Assembly (NCBI GenBank): GCA_023055505.1
Contig: JALIRH010000049.1
Coordinates: 3,658,001 to 3,722,000, forward strand
DNA length: 64,000 bases
From: Callipepla californica brunnescens
Taxonomy: Eukaryota > Chordata > Aves > Galliformes > Odontophoridae
Direction of reading: 5' to 3'
Shown here: positions 23,969-38,400 of the stretch, piece after piece
How positions within the stretch are numbered: position 1 is the first letter of the stretch
Layout of the letters: every line of letters starts with the position of its first letter
Notes under the pieces: generated by a model
Database searches by the model: none
What the model saw: the letters and a program-made list of their open reading frames with translations, nothing else
What the model was told of the DNA's origin: nothing
Made by a program: the position numbers and the translations under genes

Positions 23969-26487
23969 GATTAATGTACCACAGGAATCAATGGGACCCT
24001 AGGAATCAATGGGGCCATAGGAATGAATGGGGACATAGAACTCAATGGGGCAATAAAGATCAATAGGGCCATAGGAATCAAAGGGGCCATAGGAATCAAT
24101 GGGGCCATAGGGATCAATGGGGCCATAGGAATCAATGGGACCTTAGGAATCAATGGGGCCATAGGAATCAATGGGGCCAAAGGAATCAATGGGGCCATAG
24201 AACTCAATGGGGGCATAGAACTCAATGGGGCCATAGGGATCGATGGGGCCATAGGGATCAATGGGGCCATAGGGATCAATGGGACCATAGGAATCAATGG
24301 GGCCATAGGAATCAATGGAGCCATAGGGATCAATGGGGCCATAGGGATCAATGGGGCCATAGAACTCAATGGGGCCATAGGGATCAATGGGGCCATAGGA
24401 ATCAATGGGGCCATAGGGACCATTGGGACCATAGGAATCAATGGGGTTATCGGAATCAATGGGGCCATAGGGATCAATGGGGCCATAGGGATCAATAGGG
24501 CCATAGGTATCAATGGGGCCATAGGGATCAATGGGACCATAGGAATCAATGGGGCCATAGAACTCAATGGGGGAATAGAACTCAATGGGGCCATAGTGAT
24601 CGATTGGGCCATAGGGATCAATGCTGCCATAGGGATCAATGGGACAATAGGAATCAATGGGGCAATAGAACTCAATGGGGACATAGGGATCAATGGGACC
24701 ATAGGAATCAGTGGGGACATAGGAATCAATGGGGCCATAGGGATCAATGGGGCCATAGGAATCAATGGGGCCATAGAGCTCAATGGGGCCTTCGGGATCA
24801 ATGGGGCCATAGGGATCAATGAGACCTTAGGGATCAATGGTATAATAGGAATCAATGGGGCCACAGCGATCAAAGGGAACATAGGGATCAATGGGGCCTT
24901 AGGAATCAATGGGGCCATAGGGGTCAATGGTAACATAGGAATCAATGGGGCCATAGAACTCAATGGGGCCATAGGGATCAATGGGGCCAAAGGAATCAAT
25001 GGGGCCATAGGGACCAATGAGACCATAGGAATCAATGGGGCCATAGGAATCATTCGGGCCATAGGGATCAAAGGGGCCATAAGGATCGATGGGGTCATAG
25101 GGATCAATGAGACCATAGGGATCAATGGTATAATAGGAATCAATGGGGCCACAGCGATCAAAGGGAACATAGGGATCAATGGGGCCTTAGGAATCAATGG
25201 GGCCATAGGAGTCAATGGTAACATAGGAATCAATGGGGCCATAGAACTCAATGGGGCCATAGGGATCAATGGGACAATAGGAATCAATGGGGCAATAGAA
25301 CTCAATGGGGACATAGGGATCAATGGGACCATAGGAATCAATGGGGACATAGGAATCAATGGGGCCATAGGGATCAATGGGGCCATAGGAATCAATGGGG
25401 CCATAGAGCTCAATGGGGCCTTCGGGATCAATGGGGCCATAGGGATCAATGAGACCATAGGGATCAATGGTATAATAGGAATCAATGGGGCCACAGCGAT
25501 CAAAGGGAACATAGGGATCAATGGGGCCTTAGGAATCAATGGGGCCATAGGGGTCAATGGTAACATAGGAATCAATGGGGCCATAGAACTCAAAGGGGCC
25601 ATAGGGATCAATGGGGCCAAAGGAAACAATGGGACCTTAGGAATCAATGGGGCCATAGGAATGAATGGGGCCATAGAACACAATGGGGCCATAGGGATCA
25701 ATAGGGCCATAGGAATCAATGGGGCCATAGAACTCAAAGGGGTCATAGGGATGAGTGGGGCCATAGGAATCAATGGGGCCATAGGGATCAAAGGGGCCAT
25801 AGAGATCGATGGAGCTAGAGGAATCAATGGGGCCATAGGAATCAATGGGGCCATAGGGATCAATGGGGCCATAGGAATCAATGTGGCCATAGGGATCAAT
25901 GGGGCCATAGGGATCAATGGGGACATAGGGATCAATGGGACCATAGGAATCAAAGAGGCCCTAGGAATCAATGGGGCCATAGGAATCATTGGGGCCATAG
26001 GGATCTATGGGGCCATAGGGATCAGTGGGGCCATAGGGATTGATGGGGCCATAGGGATCAATGGGACCATAGGAATCAATGGGGCCATAGAACTCAATGG
26101 AACCATAGGGATCAATGGGACCATAGGAATCAATGGGGCCATAGGGACCAATGAGACCATAGGAATCAATGGGGCCATAGGAATCATTGGGGCCATAGGG
26201 ATCAATGGGGCCTTAGGGATCGATGGGGTCATAGAAATCAATGAAGCCATAGGGATCAATAGGGCCGTAGGAATCAATGAGGCCATAGAACTCAAAGGGG
26301 CCATAGGGATGAGTGGGGCCATAGGAATCAATGGGGCCATAGGGATCAATGGGACCATAGGAATCAATGGGGCCATAGGAATCAATGGGGCCATAGAACT
26401 CAATGGGGCCATAGGGATCAAAGGGAACATAGGAATCAATGGGGCCATAGGGATCAATGGGGCCATAGGGATCAATGGGACCATAGG
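23969..26487 (+). repeat. Block related to 31,978-35,012
   Basis: A rare 17-bp unit, GATTAATGTACCACAGG, opens the block at 23969. The same unit opens the right-hand relative at 31978, an offset of 8,009 bp. GGTATAATAGG markers at 24839, 25127 and 25469 correspond to 32848, 33640 and 33982. The first interval is 288 bp here and 792 bp there, so this copy lacks 504 bp (28 units). The next interval is 342 bp (19 units) in both. A 17-bp unit (AGGAACAATGG) near 26,487 is private to this copy. Confidence 0.85.
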
Positions 26488-27140
26488 AACAATGGGGCCT
26501 TAGGAATCAATGGGGCCATAGAACTCAATGTGGCCATAGGGATCAAAGGGAACATAGTAATCAATGGGGCCTTAGGAATCAATGGGACCATAATAATCAA
26601 TGTGGCCAGAGGAATCAATGGGGTCATAGGAATGACTGGGGCCATAGAATTCAATGGGGCCTTAGGGATCAATAGGGCCATAGGAATCAATGGGGCCATA
26701 GAACTCAATGGGGCCATAGGGATGAGTAGGGACATAGAACTCAATGGGGCCACAGAACTCAATGGGGCCATAGGGTTCAAAGGGAACATAGGAATCAAAG
26801 CGGCCATAGGGATCAATGGGGCCATAGGGATCAATGGGACCATAGGAATCAATGGTGCCTTAGGAATCAATGGGGCCATAGAACTCAATGTGGCCATAGG
26901 GATCAAAGGGAACATAGGAATCAATGGGGCCTTAGGAATCAATGGGACCATAATAATCAATGTGGCCAGAGGAATCAATGGGGTCATAGGAATGACTGGG
27001 GCCATAGAATTCAATGGGGCCTTAGGGATCAATAGGGCCATAGGAATCAATGGGGCCATAGAACTCAAAGGGGCCATAGGGATGAGTGGGGCCATAGAAC
27101 TTAAAGGGGCCACAGAACTCAATGGGGCCATAGGAATCAA
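26488..27140 (+). repeat. 360-bp tandem duplication (20 units)
   Basis: Text from about 26,500 is repeated exactly 360 bp later: 26,581-26,700 equals 26,941-27,060 base for base, including the ATAATAATC, AATGACTGGGG and ATAGAATTC units. Flanking parts differ by a few substitutions, such as CATAGTAATC at 26,553 versus CATAGGAATC at 26,913. The related block at 35.0-35.3 kb has only one copy, so the duplication is private to this location. Confidence 0.9.
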
Positions 27141-29999
27141 TGGGGACATAGCAATCAGTGAGACCATAGGGATCATTGGTGCCATAGGAATCAGCGGGGC
27201 AATAGGGATCAATGGGGCCATAGGAATTCAATGGGGCCATAGGGATCTATGGGACCATAGGAATTCAATGGCGCCATAGGGATCAATGGGACCATGGGAA
27301 TCATTGGGGCCATAGAGCTCAATGGGGCCTTCTGGATCAATGGGGCCATAGGGATCAATGAGACCATAGGGATCAATGGTATAATAGGAATCAATGGGGC
27401 CACAGCGATCAATGGGAACATAGGGATCAATGGGGCCACAGGAAACAATGGGACCCTAAGAATCAATGGGGCCATAGAACTCAAAGGGGCCATAGGGATA
27501 AGTGGGGCCATAAAAATCAATGGGGCCATAGGGATCAAAGGGACCATAGAGATCGATGGAGCCATAGGAATCAATGGGGCCATAGGAATCAATGGGGCCA
27601 TAGAACTCAGAGGGGCCATAGGGATGAGTGGGGCCATAGGAATCATTGGGGCCATAGGGATCAAAGGGGCCATAGAGATCGATGGAGCTATAGGAATCAA
27701 TGGGGCCATAGGAATCAATGGGGCCATAGAACTCAAAGGGGCCATAGGGATCAATGGGACCATAGGAATCAATGTGGCCATAGGGACCAAAGAGACCATA
27801 GGAATCAATGGGGCCATAGGAATCATTGGGGCCATAGGGGTCAAAGGGGCCATAGGGATCGATGGGGCCATAGAAATCAATGGGGCCATAGGGATGAATG
27901 GGGCCATAGAACACAATGGGGCCATAGGGATCAATAGGGCCATAGGAATCAATGGGGCCATAGAACTCAAAGGGGCCATAGGGATGAGTGGGGCCATAGG
28001 AATCAATGGGGCCATAGGGATCAAAGGGGCCATAGAGATCGATGGAGCTATAGGCATCAATGGGGCCATAGGAATCAATGTGGCCATAGGGACCAAAGAG
28101 ACCATAGGAATCAATGGGGCCATAGGAATCATTGGGGCCATAGGGGTCAAAGGGGCCATAGGGATCGATGGGGCCATAGAAATCAATGGGGCCATAGGGA
28201 TCAATAGGGCCGTAGGAATCAATGAGGCCATAGAACTCAAAGGGGCCATAGGGATGAGTGGGGCCATAGGAATCAATGGGGCCATAGGGATCAATGGGAC
28301 CATAGGAATCAATGGGGCCATAGGGATCAATGGGGCCATAGAACTCAATGGGGCCATAGGGATCAAAGGTAACATAGGAATCAATGGGGCCATAGGGATC
28401 AATGGGGCCATAGGGATCAATGGGACCATAGGAATCAATGGGGCCATAGGAATCAATGGGGCCATAGAACTCAAAGGGGCCATAGGGATCAAAGGGAACA
28501 TAGGAATCAATGGGGCCATAGGAATCAATGGGACCATAATAATCAATGTTGCCAGAGGAATCAATGGGGTCATAGGAATGACTGGGGCCATAGAATTCAA
28601 TGGGGCCTAGGGATCAATAGGGCCATAGGAATCAATGGGGCCATAGAACTCAATGGGGCCATAGGGATGAGTGGGGCCATAGAACTCAATGGGGCCATAG
28701 AACTCAACGGGGCCATAGGAATCAATGGGGCCACAGAACTCAATGGGGCCATAGGGATCAATGGGGACATAGCAATCAGTGAGACCATAGGGATCATTTG
28801 TGCCATAGGAATCAGCGGGGCAATAGGGATCAATGGGGCCATAGGAATTCAATGGGGCCATAGGGATCGATGGGACCATAGGAATTCAATGGGGCCATAG
28901 GGATCAATGGGACCATAGGAATCAATGGGGCCATAGAGCTCAATGGGGCCTTCGGGATCAATGGGGCCATAGGGATCAATGAGACCATAGGGATCAATGG
29001 TATAATAGGAATCAATGGGGCCACAGCGATCAATGGGAACATAGGGATCAATGGGGCCATAGGAACCAATGGGGCCATAGGGTTCAATGGGGCCACAGGA
29101 AACAATGGGACCCTAGGAATCAATGGGGCCAGAGAACTCAAAGGGGCCATAGGGATGAGTGGGGCCATAAAAATCAATGGGGCCATAGGGATCAAAGGGA
29201 CCATAGAGATCGATGGAGCCATAGGAATCAATGGGGCCATAGGAATCAATGAGGGCATAGGGATCAATGGGGCCATAGGAATCAATGGGGCCATAGGAAT
29301 CAATGGGGCCATAGAACTCAATTTGGGCGTAGAACTCAATGGGGCCGTAGGGATCGATGGGGCCATAGGGATCAAAGGGGCCATAGGGATCAATGGGGCC
29401 ATAGGGATCAAAAAGACCATCGGAATCAATGGGGCCAGAGGAATCAATGGGGCCATAGGAATCAAAGGGGCCATAGGAATGAATGGGGCCATAGAACTCA
29501 ATGAGGGCATAGAACTCAATGGTGCCATAGGGAACGATGGGGCCATAGGGATCAATGGGGTCATAGGGATCAATGGGACCATAGGAATCAATGGGACCAT
29601 AGGAATCAATGGAGCCATAGGGATCAATGGGGCCATAGGGATCAATGGGGCCATAGAGATCGAAGGGGCCATAGGAATCAATGGGGCCATAGGGATCAAT
29701 GGGGCCATAGGGATCAATGGGGCAAAGGAATCAATGGGGCAAAGGAATCAATGGAGGCATAGGGATAAAATGGGGCCATAGGGATCAATGGGACCATTGG
29801 GATCAAAGGGGCCATAGGGATCAATGGGACCATAAAAATCAATGGGGTCATAGGGACCAATGGGACCATAGGGACCAATGGGACCATAGGAATCAATGGG
29901 GCCATAGGGATCAATGGGGCCATAGAGATCGATGGGGCCATAGGAATCAATGGGGCCATAGGAGTCAATGGGGCCATAGGGATCAATGGGACCATAGGA
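27141..29999 (+). repeat. Two EcoRI-delimited modules of the CCATAAAAATC type
   Basis: EcoRI pairs at 27224/27261 and 28845/28882 are 1,621 bp apart. The first module has GGTATAATAGG at 27378 and repeats a segment with GATCGATGGAGCTATAGG three times (about 27,550, 27,670 and 28,040). A 17-bp unit, GGCCTAGGGATC, lies near 28,606. The second module, with its marker at 28999, carries AATTTGGGCGTAG near 29,330 and ends in an irregular -1/+1 cassette near 29,730-29,770 that has two GCAAAGG units in a row. Confidence 0.7.
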
Positions 30000-31977
30000 A
30001 TCAATGGGGCCATAGGAATCAATGTGACCATAATAGTCAATGTGGCTAGAAGAATCAATGGGACCATAGGTATCAATGGTGTCATAGAACTCAATGGGGC
30101 CATAGGGATTAATGGGGCCACAGGAATCAATGGGACCCTAGGAATCAATGGGGCCATAGGAATGAATGGGGACATTAAACTCAATGGGGCCATAAAGATC
30201 AATAGGGCCATAGGAATCAGTGGGGCCATAGGGATCAATGGGGCCATAGGAATCAATGGGGCCATAGGGATCAATGGGGCCATAGGAATCAATGGGGCCG
30301 TAGGAATCAATGGGGCCATAGGAATCAATGGGGCCATAGGAATCAATGGGGCCATAGAACTCAATGCGGGCATAGAACTCAATGGGGCCATAGGGATCGA
30401 TGGGGCCATAGAGATCAACGGGGCCATAGTGATCAATGGGACCATAGGAATCAATGGGGCCATAGGAATCAATGGAGCCATAGGGATCAATGGGGCCATA
30501 GGGATCAATGGGGCCATAGAACTCAATGGGGACATAGGGATCAATGGGACCATAGGAATCAATGTGGCCATAGGGACCAATGGGACCATAGGAATCAATG
30601 GGGACATAGGAATCAATGGGGCCATAGGGATAAATGGGGCCATAGGAATCAATGGGGCCATAGAGCTCAATGGGGCCTTCGGGATCAATGGGGCCATAGG
30701 GATCAATGAGACCATAGGGATAAATGGTATATTAGGAATCAATGGGGCCACAGCGATCAATGGGACCATAGGAATCAGTGGTGCCATAGGAATCAATGGG
30801 GCCACAGGAATCAATGGGGCCATAGGAATCAATGGGGGCATAGGAATCAATGGTGTCATAGAACTCAATGGGGCCATAGGGATTAATGTACCACAGGAAT
30901 CAATGGGACCCTAGGAATCAATGGGGCCATAGGAATGAATGGGGACATAGAACTCAATGGGGCAATAAAGATCAATAGGGCCATAGGAATCAGTGGGGCC
31001 ATAGGGATCAATGGGGCCATAGGAATCAATGGGGCCATAGGGATCAATGGGGCCATAGGAATCAATGTGACCGTAGGAATCAATGGGGCCATAGGAATCA
31101 ATGGGGCCATAGGAATCAATGGGGCCATAGAACTCAATGCGGGCATAGAACTCAATGGGGCCATAAGGATCGATGGGGCCATAGGGATCAATGGGGACAT
31201 AGGGATTAATGGGACCATAGGAATCAATGGGGCCATAGAACTCAATGGGGCCATACGGAACAATGGGACCATAGGAATCAATGGGGCCATAGGGGCCATT
31301 GGGACCATAGGAATCAATGGGGTTATAGGAATCAATGGGGCCATAGGGATCAATGGGGCCATAGGGATCAATAGGGCCATAGGTATCAATGGGGACATAG
31401 GGATCAATGGGACCATAGGAATCAATGGGACCATAGGAATCAATGGGGCCATAGAACTCAATGGGGGCATACAACTCAAAGGGGCCATAGTGATCGATGG
31501 GGCCATAGAGATCAACGGGGCAATAGTGATCAATGGGAGCATAGGAATCAATGGGGCCATAGGAATCAATGGAGCCATAGGGATCAATGGGGCCATAGGG
31601 ATCAATGGGGCCATAGAACTCAATGGGGACATAGGGATCAATGGGACCATAGGAATCAATGTGGCCATAGGGACAGATGGGACCATAGGAATCAATGGGG
31701 ACATAGGAATCAATGGGGCCATAGGGATAAATGGGGCCATAGGAATCAATGGGGCCATAGAGCTCAATGGGGCCTTCGGGATCAATGGGGCCATAGGGAT
31801 CAATGAGACCATAGGGATAAATGGTATATTAGGAATCAATGGGGCCACAGCGATCAATGGGACCATAGGAATCAGTGGTGCCATAGGAATCAATGGGGCC
31901 ACAGGAATCAATGGGGCCATAGGAATCAATGGGGGCATAGGAATCAATGGTGTCATAGAACTCAATGGGGCCATAGG
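30000..31977 (+). repeat. 1,097-bp tandem duplication
   Basis: The rare GATTAATGTACCACAGG unit at 30881 recurs at 31978, 1,097 bp on. That is 61 units less one base, and the missing base is in this very unit. The two copies share AATGCGGGCATAG units (about 30,363 and 31,137), GATAAATGGTATATTAGG units (about 30,719 and 31,808) and the order in between. They are not identical: the second copy has extra ATTGGGACC and ACGGAAC units near 31,255-31,310. Confidence 0.85.
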
Positions 31978-34900
31978 GATTAATGTACCACAGGAATCAA
32001 TGGGACCCTAGGAATCAATGGGGCCATAGGAATGAATGGGGACATAGAACTCAATGGGGCAATAAAGATCAATAGGGCCATAGGAATCAAAGGGGCCATA
32101 GGAATCAATGGGGCCATAGGGATCAATGGGGCCATAGGAATCAATGGGACCTTAGGAATCAATGGGGCCATAGGAATCAATGGGGCCAAAGGAATCAATG
32201 GGGCCATAGAACTCAATGGGGGCATAGAACTCAAAGGGGCCATAGGGATCGATGGGGCCATAGGGATCAATGGGGCCATAGGGATCAATGGGACCATAGG
32301 AATCAATGGGGCCATAGGAATCAATGGAGCCATAGGGATCAATGGGGCCATAGGGATCAATGGGGCCATAGAACTCAATGGGGCCATAGGGATCAATGGG
32401 GCCATAGGAATCAATGGGGCCATAGGGACCATTCTGACCATAGGAATCAATGGGGTTATCGGAATCAATGGGGCCATAGGGATCAATGGGGCCATAGGGA
32501 TCAATAGGGCCATAGGTATCTATGGGGCCATAGGGATCAATGGGACCATAGGAATCAATGGGGCCATAGAACTCAATGGGGGAATAGAATTCAGTGGGGC
32601 CATAGTGATCGATGGGGCCATAGGGATCAATGCTGCCATAGGGATCAATGGGACAATAGGAATCAATGGGGCAATAGAACTCAATGGGGACATAGGGATC
32701 AATGGGACCATAGGAATCAATGGGGACATAGGAATCAATGGGGCCATAGGGATCAATGGGGCCATAGGAATCAATGGGGCCATAGAGCTCAATGGGGCCT
32801 TCCGGATCAATGGGGCCATAGGGATCAATGAGACCATAGGGATCAATGGTATAATAGGAATCAATGGGGCCACAGCGATCAAAGGGAACATAGGGATCAA
32901 TGGGGCCTTAGGAATCAATGGGGCTATAGGGGTCAATGGTAACATAGGAATCAATGGGGCCATAGGGATCAATGGGGCCAAAGGAAACAATGGGACCTTA
33001 GGAATCAATGGGGCCATAGGAATGAATGGGGCCATAGAACACAATGGGGCCATAGGGATCAATAGGGCCATAGGAATCAATGGGGCCATAGAACTCAAAG
33101 GGGTCATAGGGATGAGTGGGGCCATAGGAATCAATGGGGCCATAGGGATCAAAGGGGCCATAGAGATCGATGGAGCTAGAGGAATCAATGGGGCCATAGG
33201 AATCAATGGGGCCATAGGGATCAATGGGGCCATAGGAATCAATGGGGCCATAGGGATCAATGGGGCCGTAGGGATCAATGGGGCCATAGGGATCAAAGCG
33301 ACCATAGGAATCAAAGAGGCCCTAGGAATCAGTGGGGCCATAGGAATCATTGGGGCCATAGAACTCAATGGGGCCATAGGGATCTATGGGGCCATAGGGA
33401 TCAGTAGGGCCATAGGGATCGATGGGGCCATAGGGATCAATGGGACCATAGGAATCAATGGGGCCATAGAACTCAATGGAACCATAGGGATCAATGGGAC
33501 CATAGGAATCAATGGGGCCATAGGGACCAATGAGACCATAGGAATCAATGGGGCCATAGGAATCATTGGGGCCATAGGGATCAAAGGGGCCATAAGGATC
33601 GATGGGGTCATAGGGATCAATGAGACCATAGGGATCAATGGTATAATAGGAATCAATGGGGCCACAGCGATCAAAGGGAACATAGGGATCAATGTGGCCT
33701 TAGGAATCAATGGGGCCATAGGAGTCAATGGTAACATAGGAATCAATGGGGCCATAGAACTCAATGGGGCCATAGGGATCAATGGGACAATAGGAATCAA
33801 TGGGGCAATAGAACTCAAAGGGGACATAGGGATCAATGGGACCATAGGAATCAATGGGGACATAGGAATCAATGGGGCCAGAGGGATCAATGGGGCCATA
33901 GGAATCAATGGGGCCATAGAGCTCAATGGGGCCTTCGGGATCAATGGGGCCATAGGGATCAATGAGACCCTAGGGATCAATGGTATAATAGGAATCAATG
34001 GGGCCACAGCGATCAAAGGGAACATAGGGATCAATGGGGCCTTAGGAATCAATGGGGCCATAGGGGTCAATGGTAACATAGGAATCAATGGGGCCATAGA
34101 ACTCAATGTGGCCATAGGGATCAATGGGGCCAAAGGAAACAATGGGACCTTAGGAATCAATGGGGCCATAGGAATGAATGGGGCCATAGAACACAATGGG
34201 GCCATAGGGATCAATAGGGCCATAGGAATCAATGGGGCCATAGAACTCAAAGGGGTCATAGGGATGAGTGGGGCCATAGGAATCAATGGGGCCATAGGGA
34301 TCAAAGGGGCCATAGAGATCAATGGAGCTAGAGGAATCAATGGGGCCATAGGAATCAATGGGGCCATAGGGATCAATGGGGCCATAGGAATCAATGGGGC
34401 CATAGGGATCAATGGGGCCATAGGGATCAATGGGGCCATAGGGATCAATGGGACCATAGGAATCAAAGAGGCCCTAGGAATCAATGGGGCCATAGGAATC
34501 ATTGGGGCCATAGAACTCAATGGGGCCATAGGGATCTATGGGGCCATAGGGATCAGTGGGGCCATGGGGATCGATGGGGCCATAGGGATCAATGGGACCA
34601 TAGGAATCAATGGGGCCATAGAACTCAATGGAACCATAGGGATCAATGGGACCATAGGAATCAATGGGGCCATAGGGACCAATGAGACCATAGGAATCAA
34701 TGGGGCCATAGGAATCATTGGGGCCATAGGGATCAAAGGGGCCATAGGGATCGATGGGGTCATAGAAATCAATGAAGCCATAGGGATCAATAGGGCCGTA
34801 GGAATCAATGAGGCCATAGAACTCAAAGGGGCCATAGGGATGAGTGGGGCCATAGGAATCAATGGGGCCATAGGGATCAATGGGACCATAGGAATCAATG

Positions 34901-35430
34901 GGGCCATAGGAATCAATGGGGCCATAGAACTCAATGGGGCCATAGGGATCAAAGGGAACATAGGAATCAATGGGGCCATAGGGATCAATGGGGCCATAGG
35001 GATCAATGGGACCATAGGAATCAATGGGGCCTTAGGAATCAATGGGGCCTTAGAACTCAATGTGGCCATAGGGATCAAAGGGAACATAGTAATCAATGGG
35101 GCCTTAGGAATCAATGGGACCATAATAATCAATGTGGCCAGAGGAATCAATGGGGTCATAGGAATGACTGGGGCCATAGAATTCAATGGGGCCTTAGGGA
35201 TCAATAGGGCCATAGGAATCAATGGGGCCATAGAACTCAATGGGGCCATAGGGATGAGGGGGACATAGAACTCAATGGGGCCATAGGGATGAGTGGGGAC
35301 ATAGAACTCAATGGGGCCACAGAACTCAAAGGGGCCATAGGAATCAATGGGGACATAGCAATCAGTGAGACCATAGGGATCATTGGTGCCATAGGAATCA
35401 GCGGGGCAATAGGGATCAATGGGGCCATAG
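31978..35430 (+). repeat. Block related to 23,969-27,200
   Basis: This is the fuller relative of the block at 24-27 kb. The offset is 8,009 bp at the left, 8,513 bp in the middle after a 504-bp length difference, and 8,532 bp near 35,085. The extra 504 bp lies between the GGTATAATAGG markers at 32848 and 33640. A 19-unit spacing to the next marker at 33982 is shared. The block ends near a shortened GGGATGAGGGGGACATAG unit at about 35,252 and a single EcoRI unit at 35431. Confidence 0.85.
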
Positions 35431-38400
35431 GAATTCAATGGGGCCATAGAGCTCAATGGGGCCTTCGGGATCAATGGGGCCATAGGGATCAATGAGACCA
35501 TAGGGATCAATGGTATAATAGGAATCAATGGGGCCACAGCGATCAATGGGAACATAGGGATCAATGGGGCCATAGGAATCAATGGGGCCATAGGGTTCAA
35601 TGGGGCCACAAAAAACAATGGGACCCTAGGAATCAATGGGGCCATAGAACTCAAAGGGGCCATAGGGATAAGTGGGGCCATAAAAATCAATGGGGCCATA
35701 GGGATCAAAGGGACCATAGAGATCGATGGAGCCATAGGAATCAATGGGGCCATAGGAATCAATGGGGACATAGGGATCAATGGGGCCATAGGAATCAATG
35801 GGGCCATAGGAATCAATGGGGCCACAGAACTCAAATTGGGCGTAGAACTCAATGGGGACGTAGGGATCGATGGGGCCATAGGAATCAAAGAGGCCATAGG
35901 GATCAATGGGGCCTTAGGGATCAAAGGGACCATCGGAATCAATGGGGCCAGAGGAATCAATGGGGCCATAGGGATCAATAGGGCCATAGGAATCAATGGG
36001 GCCATAGAACTCAAAGGGGCCATAGGGATGAGTGGGGCCATAGGAATCAATGGGGCCATAGGGATCAAAGGGGCCATAGAGATCGATGGAGCTAGAGGAA
36101 TCAATGGGGCCATAAGAATCAATGGGGCCATAGGGATCAATGGGGCCATTGGAATCAATGGGGCCATAGGGATCAATGGGGCCATAGGGATCAATGGGAC
36201 CATAGGAATCAAAGAGGCCCTAGGAATCAATGGGGCCATAGGAATCATTGGGGCCATAGAACTCAATGGGGCCATAGGGATCTATGGGGCCATAGGGATC
36301 AGTGGGGCCATAGGGATCGATGGGGCCAAAGGAATCAATGGGACCATAGGAATCAATGGGGACATAGAACTCAATGGAACCATAGGGATCAATTGGACCA
36401 TAGGAATCAATGGGGCCATAGGGACCAATGAGACCATAGGAATCAATGGGGCCATAAGAATCATTGGGGCCATAGGGATCAAAGGGGCCATAGGGATCGA
36501 TGGGGTCATAGAAATCAATGAAGCCATAGGGATCAATAGGGCCGTAGGAATCAATGAGGCCATACAACTCAAAGGGGCCATAGGGATGAGTGGGGCCATA
36601 GGAATCAATGGGGCCATAGGGATCAATGGGACCATAGGAATCAATGGGGCCATAGGAATCAATGGGGCCATAGAACTCAATGGGGCCATAGGGATCAAAG
36701 GGAACATAGGAATCAATGGGGCCTTAGGGATCAATGGGGCCATAGGGATCAATGGGACCATAGGAATCAATGGTGCCTTAGGAATCAATGGGGCCATAGA
36801 ACTCAATGTGGCCATAGGAATCAAAGGGAACATAGGAATCAATGGGGCCTTAGGAATCAATGGGACCATAATAATCAATGTGGCCAGAGGAATCAATGGG
36901 GTCATAGGAATGACTGGGGCCATAGAATTCAATGGGGCCTTAGGGATCAATAGGGCCATAGGAATCAATGGGGCCATAGAACTCAAAGGGGCCATAGGGA
37001 TGAGTGGGGCCATAGAACTCAAAGGGGCCACAGAACTCAATGGGGACATAGGAATCAATGGGGACATAGCAATCAGTGAGACCATAGAGATCATTGGTGC
37101 CATAGGAATCAGCGGGGCAATAGGGATCAATGGGGCCATAGGAATTCAATGGGACCATAGGGATCTATGGGACCATAGGAATTCAATGGCGCCATAGGGA
37201 TCAATGGGACCATGGGAATCATTGGGGCCATAGAGCTCAATGGGGCCTTCTGGATCAATGGGGCCATAGGGATCAATGAGACCATAGGGATCAATGGTAT
37301 AATAGGAATCAATGGGGCCACAGCGATCAATGGGAACATAGGGATCAATGGGGCCATAGGAATCAATGGGGCCATAGGGTTCAATGGGGCCACAGGAAAC
37401 AATGGGACCCTAAGAATCAATGGGGCCATAGAACTCAAAGGGGCCATAGGGATAAGTGGGGCCATAAAAATCAATGTGGCCATAGGGATCAAAGGGACCA
37501 TAGAGATCGATGGAGCCATAGGAATCAATGGGGCCATAGGAATCAATGAGGGCATAGGGATCAATGGGGCCATAGGAATCAATGGGGCCATAGGAATCAA
37601 TGGGGCCATAGAACTCAATTTGGGCGTAGAACTCAATGGGGCCGTAGGGATCGATGGGGCCATAGGGATCAAAGAGGCCATAGGGATCAGTGGGGCCTTA
37701 GGGATCAAAGGGACCATCGGAATCAATGGGGCCAGAGGAATCAATGGGGCCATAGGAATCAAAGGGGCCATAGGAATGAATGGGGCCATAGAACTCAATG
37801 AGGGCATAGAACTCAATGGTGCCATAGGGATCGATGGGGCCATAGGGATCAATGGGGTCATAGGGATCAATGGGACCATAGGAATCAATGGGACCATAGG
37901 AATCAATGGAGCCATAGGGATCAATGGGGCCATAGGGATCAATGGGGCCATAGAGATCGAAGGGGCCATAGGAATCAATGGGGCCATAGGGATCAATGGG
38001 GCCATAGGGATCAATGGGACCATAGGAATCAATGGGGCAAAGGAATCAATGGAGCCATAGGGATAAAATGGGGCCATAGGGATCAATGGGACCGTAGGGA
38101 TCAAAGGGGCCATAGGGATCAATGGGACCATAAAAATCAATGGGGTCATAGGGACCAATGGGACCATAGGAATCAATGGGGCCTTAGGAATCAATGGGGC
38201 CATAGGGATCAATGGGGCCATGGGGGTCAATGGGGACATAGAACTCAATGGGGCCATAGGGATCAATGGGAACATAGGAATCAATGGGGCCATAGGGACC
38301 AATGGGACCATAGGAATCAATGGGGCCATAGGAATCAGTGGAGCCATAGGGATCAATGGGGCCATAGGGATTAATGGGGCCATAGGGATCAGTGGGGCCA

